From the NCBI GenBank assembly GCA_029194535.1, contig JARFXR010000002.1:682001-746000 (forward strand): 64,000 bases of DNA. Reading direction: 5' to 3'. Each line of letters opens with the position of its first letter. Within the stretch, counting starts at the first letter, position 1. Below are positions 1 to 9,497 of this stretch, piece by piece. Below the pieces are notes generated by a model that made no database searches, was not told the origin of the DNA, and saw nothing but the letters and a program-made list of their open reading frames with translations. This stretch comes from Nitrospira sp. Its GTDB lineage: Bacteria > Nitrospirota > Nitrospiria > Nitrospirales > Nitrospiraceae. The position numbers and the translations under genes are program-made.

Positions 1-429
1 TTCGAGTGTGCGGGCGCACAGATGCAGCACGTCGGGGTCGTCCTCAACAACGAGGACCGTGCAGGGAGCCTTGCCTGCCTTCGGCTGAAGCGCCTGAGCC
101 GAGACCTGCCGGTTGCTCTCGGCCGTGGCTCGACTGATGTACGGGAGGTCCTCGGCAGACCGTTGGATGAACTCCACCCCGAAGGATCCAGCCTGGACCC
201 ATCTGACTCGAGCCATGCCGATCAGCACCGGATGGGGCGCCTTGGGAATGGCGAGCCGCAGCCGCACGTAACTTCCACGAGGCACGGGACTGCTGCTTTC
301 AATCCGACAGCCGTTGATATTCAGATCGAGCGTATACCCCTTTCCTTTGATCGACACGTCTTCCGAAATGCCTTGGAATTCGACCTGAATCCTGATCAGG
401 GTACGCGATCGTCTGGGAGCGCGGTGCAT
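1..429 (-). CDS. PilZ domain / response-regulator receiver protein (3' end outside window)
   Basis: Reading leftwards from an ATG at 429, the frame stays open to the window edge (143 codons, no stop), so the gene is truncated by the window and not broken. Residues about 3-95 resemble a PilZ domain: an RRSRT segment near the start, then DLNINGCRIES and a VRLRL strand, the arrangement used to bind cyclic di-GMP. After a short linker, TVLVVEDDPDVLHLC starts a CheY-like receiver domain with its acidic pocket. A likely role is c-di-GMP-responsive signalling; the output domain is not visible. An AAAGG motif lies about 10 bases before the ATG. It is divergent from the metal transporter gene. Confidence 0.75.
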   Translation of the reverse strand, partial: MHRAPRRSRTLIRIQVEFQGISEDVSIKGKGYTLDLNINGCRIESSSPVPRGSYVRLRLAIPKAPHPVLIGMARVRWVQAGSFGVEFIQRSAEDLPYISRATAESNRQVSAQALQPKAGKAPCTVLVVEDDPDVLHLCARTLE

Positions 430-479
430 CGCCGTGAAGCCTTTCGTACCGGTTCTATAGTTCTAATTGTTCTCTAAGT

Positions 480-508
480 TTTCTATCGTAGTGCGGCGGC
501 TTCGTCAA
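480..508 (-). promoter_or_regulatory. Possible sigma-70-type promoter of the PilZ/receiver gene
   Basis: On the minus strand TTGACG (503-508) and TAGAAA (480-485) are separated by 17 bases, about 50 bases before the ATG at 429. The -35 is good and the -10 is mediocre. Inference from consensus only. Confidence 0.35.
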
Positions 509-581
509 GAAAACCGGCGGAATAGACGATTCCGTGCGAGCACCGGCCAAGGCCTTGTCGACGGAACCGGAAGCTGTTCGC

Positions 582-587
582 TATAAT
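582..587 (+). promoter_or_regulatory. Perfect -10 hexamer upstream of the ferritin/VIT gene
   Basis: TATAAT lies 26 bases before the ATG at 614. No convincing -35 is present; TCGACG at 18 bases is the nearest candidate. It may therefore be an activator-dependent or weak promoter. Confidence 0.3.
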
Positions 588-613
588 CTGTCGGTAATCG
601 GTACTCACCCCCC

Positions 614-1582
614 ATGACACATCCCCATGGCTCGCACCATCCATCCCTGGCTCGAACTCTGATCTTGGATGAATTGTTCGATCTCTTCCTGTATCGCAAG
701 CTCCGTGAGATCACGCGCGACCGTGACGCACAACAGACTCTGGACGCGCTGATCGCGATCGAGATCGACCACCTGGCATTCTGGAAACGATTCTTCTCAA
801 TGGATATCGAGCACTTGGATCTGAGCCGATCCATCAAGCTGCAGCTTCTCATCCTCACCTGCCGCTGCTTCGGCATCACCGCCGTGCATCTGGTGCTGGA
901 AGCCATTGAGGTTCACGGGGTTCGGAAGTACCTTGCGTTGTGGAAAGAGTTTCAGGACCAACCGTCGGGAGCGGCTCTCCGCGACGTTCTGATGGACGAG
1001 TTCAAGCATGAAGACGTGCTGGTGACCAGTCTGACCGAACGGAAGATCAATGCTGAGAAGGTCCGCAATATCTTCTTGGGTCTCAATGACGGTTTGGTGG
1101 AAATTCTCGGCGCCGTCAGCGGCTTCTTCGGAGCCTTCGGCAGCGCGACGCTGGTGCTGATCGCCTCATCGACGACCGCGGTGGCCGGTGCGCTTTCGAT
1201 GGCGGCGGGAGCCTTCCTGGCGCTCAATTCCGAACAGGAGGTCAGAGCGACCGAAAGCGCCAAGAAAATGTTTCTGGGGGAACCATTCGAATCGACGGTC
1301 ATGGCGGAGCAGCCGCTCGCATCGGCTGCCTTCGTAGGGATCGCCTACCTCTTCGGTGCGACCATCCCGGTGCTACCGGTGCTTCTCGGCGCGGCTGACG
1401 CCGTCTTGTCCGTGATCACAGCCGGCCTGATGGTCGTCGTGATCTCGGCCATCCTGTCTTTTCTGTCCGGTATGGACATCAAGCGGCGAATCCTGCTGAA
1501 CTTGGCGATCATTACCGTAGCCGTAAGCGTCAGTTACGGGATCGGGGTTCTCGCCAAGGGCATCTGGGGAATCGCCTTGTAG
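614..1582 (+). CDS. Ferritin-like domain fused to VIT1/CCC1-family metal transporter
   Basis: 322 residues. The N-terminal ~145 residues look like a ferritin/rubrerythrin-type helical bundle, with acidic/His pairs such as IEIDH (about 48-52) and DEFKHED. The rest matches the VIT1/CCC1 transporter family: GLNDGLVEILGAVSGFFGA, then SMAAGAFLALNSEQE, and three more hydrophobic segments towards the C terminus. Proteins of this architecture (for example MbfA) move Fe(II) or Mn(II) across the inner membrane and generally act as exporters; the substrate here is inferred. It stands alone, divergent from the PilZ gene and convergent with sucD. Confidence 0.8.
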   Translation: MTHPHGSHHPSLARTLILDELFDLFLYRKLREITRDRDAQQTLDALIAIEIDHLAFWKRFFSMDIEHLDLSRSIKLQLLILTCRCFGITAVHLVLEAIEVHGVRKYLALWKEFQDQPSGAALRDVLMDEFKHEDVLVTSLTERKINAEKVRNIFLGLNDGLVEILGAVSGFFGAFGSATLVLIASSTTAVAGALSMAAGAFLALNSEQEVRATESAKKMFLGEPFESTVMAEQPLASAAFVGIAYLFGATIPVLPVLLGAADAVLSVITAGLMVVVISAILSFLSGMDIKRRILLNLAIITVAVSVSYGIGVLAKGIWGIAL

Positions 1583-1653
1583 GACATCGCCGACTCTCGT
1601 GAGGGATCTCGGGGTCACAGGCGGTACACTCTCCGTTATCACGCCCCCCGCGA

Positions 1654-1776
1654 TCAGACCGTTGAGTTGCGCGGCACGAGGTAACGGCTGCCCAAGGATC
1701 CGATGGTCCAAGCATGGATGATGTCCACCCCTCTGACTTTCTGTTCGTCCAGAAAGTCCATCGGCAGATTACTCAT
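1654..1776 (-). CDS. Possible 40-residue small ORF in the gap after sucD
   Basis: The 310-base stretch 1583-1892 lies between the convergent VIT gene and sucD and holds no clear gene. The only candidate is this ORF, starting ATG at 1776 with MSNLPMDFLDEQKVRG and ending YLVPRNSTV. A GAGGGG motif lies about 11 bases before the start, which is loose spacing. I recognise no family; it may be chance or a gene remnant. The same gap holds a 7-bp hairpin (1800-1817) without a T-run. Confidence 0.2.
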   Translation of the reverse strand: MSNLPMDFLDEQKVRGVDIIHAWTIGSLGSRYLVPRNSTV

Positions 1777-1892
1777 CAGCACACCAGCCCCTCAGCGCCA
1801 GGCCGTGATTACGGCCTTCCTTAGCCGGAGCGGCTCGAGGATCACGGCAAAGTCTAGAACGGCCGTGGCGGGCGGGAGATCAGACGTGATGG

Positions 1893-2765
1893 TTACTTGC
1901 CCAACGCCTTCTTCACCGCCCTGGCGATCTCGGCGGGATTCTTCACCACCTTCACGCCGGCTTGTTCGAGCGCCTTCATCTTTTCCGTGGCGGTGCCTTT
2001 CCCCCCGGAGATGATCGCACCAGCATGTCCCATCCGGCGCCCCGGAGGCGCCGTAATCCCGGCGATAAAACTGATGACCGGCTTCTTGACGTGCTTTCTG
2101 ATGAATTCCGCCGCCTTTTCTTCTGCATCCCCCCCGATCTCGCCAATCATGACGATCGCCTGCGTTTCGGGATCTTTCTCGAACAGCGGCAGCACGTCGA
2201 CGAACCCGGTTCCGTTGACCGGGTCTCCGCCGATACCTACGCATGTGGTTTCGCCGAGTCCGAGCGTCGACAACTGATGCACGGCTTCATATGTCAGCGT
2301 GCCGCTTCGAGAGACCACGCCCACGATGCCTTTTTTATGGATGAAGCCCGGCATGATGCCGATTTTCGCCTCATCGACGGTGATGACGCCGGGGCAGTTG
2401 GGCCCGATCAAACGAACATCCCGACCACGGAGGGCGCGCTTGACCTTGATCATGTCGTTCACGGGTATGCCTTCGGTGATGCAGATGATCAGCTTCACAC
2501 CGGCATCCGCCGCTTCCAGAATGGCGTCGGCGCAGAACGGAGGCGGCACAAAGATCAGGGACGTGTCGCACTCGGTCTTTCTGACCGCATCGGACACCGT
2601 ATTGAACACCGGGATGCCTTCGACCTCCTGCCCGGCCTTACCGGGCGTCACCCCCGCTACGATCTGCGTTCCGTAGGCCTTGCACTGCGTCGCGTGGAAC
2701 GAGCCTTCCTTGCCCGTGATCCCTTGCACCACTACCCGCGTGGCTTTATTCACGAGAATTGACAT
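1893..2765 (-). CDS. sucD: Succinyl-CoA synthetase (ADP-forming), alpha subunit
   Basis: 290 residues, the normal length for SucD. An N-terminal CoA-binding Rossmann fold starts at [13 protein letters not shown] (about 9-21), and the active-site histidine that is phosphorylated is H247 in RMGHAGA. With SucC it interconverts succinate + CoA + ATP and succinyl-CoA; in the rTCA direction it makes succinyl-CoA for 2-oxoglutarate synthesis. It is the last gene of the rTCA operon. An AAAGGAC ribosome-binding site supports the ATG at 2765. A lipoprotein gene separates it from its partner sucC, which is unusual. Confidence 0.95.
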   Translation of the reverse strand: MSILVNKATRVVVQGITGKEGSFHATQCKAYGTQIVAGVTPGKAGQEVEGIPVFNTVSDAVRKTECDTSLIFVPPPFCADAILEAADAGVKLIICITEGIPVNDMIKVKRALRGRDVRLIGPNCPGVITVDEAKIGIMPGFIHKKGIVGVVSRSGTLTYEAVHQLSTLGLGETTCVGIGGDPVNGTGFVDVLPLFEKDPETQAIVMIGEIGGDAEEKAAEFIRKHVKKPVISFIAGITAPPGRRMGHAGAIISGGKGTATEKMKALEQAGVKVVKNPAEIARAVKKALGK

Positions 2766-2795
2766 GGAGTTGTCCTTTTATCCGGTGTCTGGTTT

Positions 2796-3389
2796 CTAAA
2801 AGATGCCCTTGCCGTGGGCTTCTTGAATGGTGGCTCGATGCATATCGTAGTGCACCGACTGGCTGATCGAGGCTGTGGCTTCCGTAAACGGCATCGCAAA
2901 AAGCAGGAAGAACTGCATCCAGAAACCCAATTCCTCTTTTTGCTCCACGCTGTCGAGCGACCGCCTTTGACGGTCCGAAAAACTCGTCGAGACGATCACT
3001 TCTTCGGAGACGTATCCCGGTATCATCGCAAACGTCAATGCCGACAGATAGGCCCACACCCCCGGACCGTCGCCCTCGTCTTCGATGACCGCGATGTCGG
3101 CTCTGATGTCCGTCGGCTCCCCCGATGTCACGACCGACGAAAACAAGCCTGACTCCGAATAGGCTTTAAATGCCTGGCGGCGGACCGATTCTACCGTTTC
3201 CATTCGAGGCATCTGGCTGAAACCCTTGGGATCCAATGCACCGGCCACGATCAAGCCGATGGACTTTTTCTGCTGTTGAGTCTGCTGGGGAGGCCACTGT
3301 GCCGGAGGCTTGACCTTACCCTCCCGCACCATCATGCATCCCGACATAGTCACGATTAGCAGCGCAAATGTTGCCGTCGTCCAGTGCAT
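2796..3389 (-). CDS. Lipoprotein of unknown function between sucC and sucD
   Basis: 197 residues. The start MHWTTATFALLIVTMSGC is a classic lipoprotein signal ending in a lipobox, so the mature protein should begin at Cys18 and be membrane-anchored. A Pro/Gln-rich linker follows, then a mixed domain with a hydrophobic stretch near residue 110 (WAYLSALTFAMIPGY) and another near 155 (FWMQFFLLFAMPF). I do not recognise a family. It has a good AGGAA ribosome-binding site and runs in the same direction between sucC and sucD, so it is probably co-transcribed with the rTCA genes; a functional link to them is not shown. Confidence 0.8.
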   Translation of the reverse strand: MHWTTATFALLIVTMSGCMMVREGKVKPPAQWPPQQTQQQKKSIGLIVAGALDPKGFSQMPRMETVESVRRQAFKAYSESGLFSSVVTSGEPTDIRADIAVIEDEGDGPGVWAYLSALTFAMIPGYVSEEVIVSTSFSDRQRRSLDSVEQKEELGFWMQFFLLFAMPFTEATASISQSVHYDMHRATIQEAHGKGIF

Positions 3390-3467
3390 TGAAGTGTTCC
3401 TATGGACAATAGGATTCGGCCGATCGAGCCTGCTGCACGACGGTCGCGAAGGTTCGGAGGAACCGAC

Positions 3468-4646
3468 CTACGCCGCCTTTCCCGTCAACTTGACAATCTT
3501 TTGCGCGGCCTCCCACAGATCATCGGCCACGTCCAGCTTCAGACCGGATTCCGCCAGGAGCTTTCGCCCTTCTTCCGCGTTCGTTCCCTGGAGACGCACG
3601 ACCAAAGGCACCGTGATTTTGACTTCCTTCGCGGCTTCGATCACTCCGTGGGCGATCCGCTCGCAGCGGACGATCCCGCCGAAGATATTGATGAAGATCC
3701 CCTTGACGTTCGGATCCTTCAGCAAAATTCTGAAGCCCGCCGCCACCGTATCCTTGGTGGCACCGCCGCCCACGTCCAGAAAATTCGCAGGTTCGCTGCC
3801 GGCGAGCTTGATCACGTCCATCGTCGCCATCGCGAGGCCCGCGCCGTTGACCATGCAGCCGATGTTTCCATCGAGTTTGACGTAGTTGAGGTTATTCGCC
3901 GTGGCTTCGATCTCCAACGGTTCTTCCTCGTTCAAGTCCCGCATGTTCTGCACGTCTTCATGCTTGAAGAGCCCGTTGTCGTCGAAAGATACCTTGCCGT
4001 CCAGGGCCACCAGAGTCTTGTCCTTGGTGATGATCAACGGATTGATCTCGACCAGCGCCGCATGTTTCTCCATGAACAGTCTATAGAGATTGCCGAGCAG
4101 TTGAACGAAGGGCGTAATGACCGCAGGCTCGATGTTCTGAAGGCCGAGGGCATAGGCCACGTTACGCCCATTGTGCGCCTGAAAACCGACCGCTGGATCG
4201 ATGGCTTCCTTGATGATCTTATCCGGGGTCTTTTCAGCCACCTCTTCAATTTCCATTCCACCTTCTGTGCTGGCGATGAACGTTGGCCATGCGGTCTCAC
4301 GGTCGACGAGAATGCTCAGGTATAGCTCCTTGCTGATGTTGGCCCCTTCCTCGATCAGCAGACGATGGACGGTGCGCCCCTTGGGACCGGTCTGATGCGT
4401 CACGAGCGTCTTGCCGAGCAGTTCCTTGGCCAGGCCCGCCACCGTCCCCTTGTCCTTCGTGATCTTGACCCCACCGGCTTTTCCACGACCGCCTGCGTGA
4501 ATCTGGGCTTTGACGACGAAGACAGGTGTATTGAGTTCATCGACCCAGGCCGTCGCCGCACCGGGGGACGTGATCTCCTTCCCCCGGGGTACAGGGACAC
4601 CGAACTGGGCAAAGATCGACTTGGCCTGAAATTCATGAACGTTCAT
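3468..4646 (-). CDS. sucC: Succinyl-CoA synthetase (ADP-forming), beta subunit
   Basis: 392 residues, the usual SucC size. The start MNVHEFQAKSIFAQFGVPVP and the following ATP-grasp domain (KAQIHAGGRGKAGGVK, about 46-61) are typical; the C-terminal CoA-ligase domain contains NIFGGIVRCERIA and ends with VVRLQGTNAEEG. It binds nucleotide and completes succinyl-CoA synthetase with SucD. AAGGAG precedes the ATG at 4646. The gap to frdA upstream holds a mirrored repeat element, and the downstream neighbour is a lipoprotein gene, not sucD. Confidence 0.95.
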   Translation of the reverse strand: MNVHEFQAKSIFAQFGVPVPRGKEITSPGAATAWVDELNTPVFVVKAQIHAGGRGKAGGVKITKDKGTVAGLAKELLGKTLVTHQTGPKGRTVHRLLIEEGANISKELYLSILVDRETAWPTFIASTEGGMEIEEVAEKTPDKIIKEAIDPAVGFQAHNGRNVAYALGLQNIEPAVITPFVQLLGNLYRLFMEKHAALVEINPLIITKDKTLVALDGKVSFDDNGLFKHEDVQNMRDLNEEEPLEIEATANNLNYVKLDGNIGCMVNGAGLAMATMDVIKLAGSEPANFLDVGGGATKDTVAAGFRILLKDPNVKGIFINIFGGIVRCERIAHGVIEAAKEVKITVPLVVRLQGTNAEEGRKLLAESGLKLDVADDLWEAAQKIVKLTGKAA

Positions 4647-4664
4647 GTCGCTCCTTCTGTCGCT

Positions 4665-4757
4665 TCAGTGCTGAGTACTCAGTTCTGAGTGCTGAGTAGC
4701 TGAACAAAAGCTCTCGCATTCCCAATCTCAGCACACAGCACTCATCGCTCAGCACTA
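4665..4757. repeat. Mirrored CTGAGTGCT-type repeat element after the frdA stop
   Basis: The left arm (4665-4702) is built from degenerate repeats of AGTGCTGAG; the right arm (4726-4757) is built from the complement CTCAGCACT and includes the frdA stop codon. Aligned by eye, the arms pair over about 30 bases with roughly three quarters matching, leaving a loop of about 25 bases. It could fold as a large RNA hairpin between frdA and sucC. There is no T-run, so it is not a standard terminator. Confidence 0.6.
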
Positions 4758-6338
4758 TCCTACTTTTCGTGTGTACGCTGGCAGCACCATCGGCGAAATC
4801 ACTCCGCTGGAATTGCCGTGCTTACCGGCTTCGGCGCGAAACCGCTGCAGGTGTTTCAGCGTCAGTGTTCCCTGTTGCATTGACGCGGCGCGGGACGCAG
4901 CCATCAGTCCCGACCGCTTGCCGAACACCATGAGATCCAGCAGCGAATTCCCCATCAAGCGGTTGCGCCCATGCAGACCGCCGGAAGCTTCACCCGCCAC
5001 GAAGAGGTTACGCACGTCGGTCTCTGAATTCGTATCGATCTTCACCCCGCCGTTCTGGTAATGCAGCGTGGGATAGATCAGTACCGGATCCTTGCTGATA
5101 TCGATACCAAACCGCTCGAACTGCAGCATCATGGCAGGGAAATGCTTTTCCACCGTTCCGGGTCCATGCTCCGCGTCCAAAAGCGGGGTATCGAGCCAGA
5201 CTCCGACACGACCCGACATCGTACGGATACCGCGACCCTCCTCGCATTCGCGGATGATGGAAGACGATACCACGTCGCGCGTGTCGAGCTCATTCACGAA
5301 GCGTTCGCCTTTGGCGTTGACGAGATGTCCGCCTTCGGACCTGATGCCTTCCGTCACCAAGGCCCCGATCAATTGTTCCGGGTACACGGCGCCGGACGGG
5401 TGATACTGAAACGTGTCGATATGCGCGAGTTTGGCACCCATTCGATAGGCCAGACAGAGCCCGTCGCCGGTGGCCCCATAATGGTTGCTCGTGGGAAACC
5501 CCTGGATGTGCAGGCGACCGATGCCGCCCGTGGCGAGAATCACGGACTTGGCCGCAACCACGACCGTACGATGATTGTCGAGGTCCTTGAACACGGCGCC
5601 GGCACAACGCCCCTCGTCGTCGCTGAGCAGTTCGACTGCCGCGCAGAACTCCAGCAACTGAATCTTCTGATTGATGACCTCGTCCTTCAATACCCGCATG
5701 ATTTCAAGCCCGGTGTAGTCTGAACAGGTCAGGAGACGAGGCTTCGAGCTGCCGCCGCCCTTCTTCACGTGAAGATTGCCGTCCGCCTGCCGGTCGAACA
5801 GAACGCCGAGATCAATCAGCCATTGCGCGATGGCCGGCCCGTCTTCGACCATCACCTTGAGCAGGGCATGGTCATTTTGCATGTGACCGCCCTTCAGGGT
5901 GTCGATGAAATGCGTGACCGGCGAGTCCTCCGGGGCGACCGAAATCTGCATCCCACCCTGGGCCATCACGCTGTTCGAATCTCCGAGTCGGAGCTTGGTG
6001 GCCAGAATGACTTTGGAGCCGGCGCCGTGCGCATGCAGAGCCGCGGCACAGCCCGCGCCTCCGCCTCCGACCACCAGCACGTCGGTCGTGTAGTGGGGCG
6101 TCAGGTCGCTGTCGCTCTGAATCGGACTATCCCCTTCCAACAGGGTCGCCAGCTCCACAACGGTCTTGTCGCCGGCATTGGGGCCGAATCGGATGGGGCG
6201 ATAGGCGCTCGCGCGAAAGTCGGGATGGTATTTGTGAATCAGCTGGTCGCGATCGGCGGGAGAAAACTTCGGGATGGTTTGCTTACGGCGTGCATCTCGA
6301 GTCTTGTGGACGATTTGTTGGAGTGCGTGAATGTCCAT
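4755..6338 (-). CDS. frdA: Fumarate reductase / succinate dehydrogenase flavoprotein subunit, compact form
   Basis: 527 residues. The FAD-binding motif DVLVVGGGGAGCAAALHA starts only at about residue 86, so there is an unusual ~85-residue N-terminal extension. Active-site segments are present: FQYHPSG, TEGIRSEGG, ELDTRDVVSS, and GLHGRNRLMGNSLLD for the second FAD contact. The histidine that normally holds FAD covalently (SHT-V-A-x-x-GG) is replaced: here SNSVMAQGG, residues 121-129. After the NRLMGNSLLD motif only about 70 residues remain, so most of the usual C-terminal helical domain is missing. With FrdB it should reduce fumarate in the rTCA cycle. L-aspartate oxidase is a related alternative, but the neighbour FrdB argues against it. 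Confidence 0.85.
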   Translation of the reverse strand: MDIHALQQIVHKTRDARRKQTIPKFSPADRDQLIHKYHPDFRASAYRPIRFGPNAGDKTVVELATLLEGDSPIQSDSDLTPHYTTDVLVVGGGGAGCAAALHAHGAGSKVILATKLRLGDSNSVMAQGGMQISVAPEDSPVTHFIDTLKGGHMQNDHALLKVMVEDGPAIAQWLIDLGVLFDRQADGNLHVKKGGGSSKPRLLTCSDYTGLEIMRVLKDEVINQKIQLLEFCAAVELLSDDEGRCAGAVFKDLDNHRTVVVAAKSVILATGGIGRLHIQGFPTSNHYGATGDGLCLAYRMGAKLAHIDTFQYHPSGAVYPEQLIGALVTEGIRSEGGHLVNAKGERFVNELDTRDVVSSSIIRECEEGRGIRTMSGRVGVWLDTPLLDAEHGPGTVEKHFPAMMLQFERFGIDISKDPVLIYPTLHYQNGGVKIDTNSETDVRNLFVAGEASGGLHGRNRLMGNSLLDLMVFGKRSGLMAASRAASMQQGTLTLKHLQRFRAEAGKHGNSSGVISPMVLPAYTRKVG

Positions 6339-6344
6339 CTTCTC

Positions 6345-6430
6345 AATCCGTCATGCGTCAAGCGTCATTCGCCAACCGTCTTCTCTCAGAGCTTCGATAC
6401 GATTGAGGACTGACGATTGACGAATATCGC
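6345..6430. repeat. Mirrored CGTCA/TGACG repeat element after the frdB stop
   Basis: CGTCATGCGTCAAGCGTCA (6351-6369) repeats a CGTCA unit; 6408-6425 carries TGACGATTGACG in the opposite sense. The arrangement is the same as in the frdA-sucC and aclB-aclA gaps, but with a different unit. It fills the frdB-frdA gap and begins within about 10 bases of the frdB stop. No promoter or terminator was recognised inside. Confidence 0.45.
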
Positions 6431-6434
6431 CATT

Positions 6435-7145
6435 TCACTTCACCGTCGCGCAGTGATCGGCGAGTTCCTTCTCGCTCATTTTGAGAATCTTCTTCCACTC
6501 GTCGTTGAAACGACCGTCTCGAATCTCCTTGATGCGAGTCTGTAAGCCCGCCGGCTTCTCGGCGAAATGCGCGCCTTGGGCCCGACTCACATACAGTGCG
6601 ACAAGGTTGGGGGCGATATCGGCAATGCAGACCGGCGTGCACATCCCGCACATCACGCAGTCCATGAACATTTCCGATACGCTCTTGAAATCGCCGAACA
6701 CAGCCTTCCAGACGCCCTCACGAACGTCGATTTTCTGCGGACAGGCTTCCGTGCATGCGTTGCAATTTCTACAGAGAGGGGCTTCGGGATAGAGGTTGAA
6801 CAGGTCTTGCTTGGGGTCCTTCAGGGTCTGGATGTCGTAAATGGCCTTCCGGGCCGGGAAGGGCGGCATGATCGTAAACGACATACCGTCCTGCACCGCC
6901 GTCTGACAGGCCAAACAGGTTCTGACCTTGGGGTCATCCTTGGTTCGATAGTAGGTCGCACAAGCGCCGCAGAAACCGCCGAGACAACCTGCGCCTCTGA
7001 CCACTTCCTGGCCGGTATACCACAGGGCTTTGATGACGGTGATCCCTTCCGGGACTTCGTATTTTTTCCCGGAGATTTCAATCGTCACCATCCTGGGTTT
7101 CAGCACCTCAGGTTGGTCGATGACGTTGGTATCGTCTGGAGCCAT
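6435..7145 (-). CDS. frdB: Fumarate reductase / succinate dehydrogenase iron-sulfur subunit
   Basis: 236 residues. A plant-type [2Fe-2S] site is visible in the N-terminal half (C54, C59, C62, with C77). Two further clusters follow: CRNCNACTEACP (125-136) and CVMCGMCTPVC (163-173). In ordinary SdhB/FrdB the last site is C-x5-C-x3-CP and binds [3Fe-4S]; here it has four Cys and predicts [4Fe-4S], as in HdrC or thiol:fumarate-reductase-type proteins. It should pass electrons to FrdA. No gene for a membrane anchor is adjacent, so the electron donor and location are open. It lies downstream of icd and 96 bases upstream of frdA. Confidence 0.85.
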   Translation of the reverse strand: MAPDDTNVIDQPEVLKPRMVTIEISGKKYEVPEGITVIKALWYTGQEVVRGAGCLGGFCGACATYYRTKDDPKVRTCLACQTAVQDGMSFTIMPPFPARKAIYDIQTLKDPKQDLFNLYPEAPLCRNCNACTEACPQKIDVREGVWKAVFGDFKSVSEMFMDCVMCGMCTPVCIADIAPNLVALYVSRAQGAHFAEKPAGLQTRIKEIRDGRFNDEWKKILKMSEKELADHCATVK

Positions 7146-7202
7146 TTCCCTGCATCCTCATTCTGAATCGTCGCCGGAACCGACTGTCTTGACGCTCACT
7201 CC

Positions 7203-7227
7203 GGCCGGGCCGCCCTGCGGCCCGGCC
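7203..7227. other. Perfect GC-rich hairpin between icd and frdB
   Basis: GGCCGGGCCGC (7203-7213) and its exact complement (7217-7227) enclose a 3-base loop, starting 15 bases past the icd stop. No T-run follows on either strand, so it is more likely an mRNA-stability or processing structure than a full terminator. The functional reading is inference. Confidence 0.6.
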
Positions 7228-7241
7228 GTCTTGCCCATGAC

Positions 7242-9497
<2,256 letters not shown>

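Noticed and set aside
1800-1817. AGGCCGT/ACGGCCT hairpin as terminator for the VIT gene or sucD
   Set aside because: Short stem, no T-run on either strand and more than 70 bases from either stop codon.
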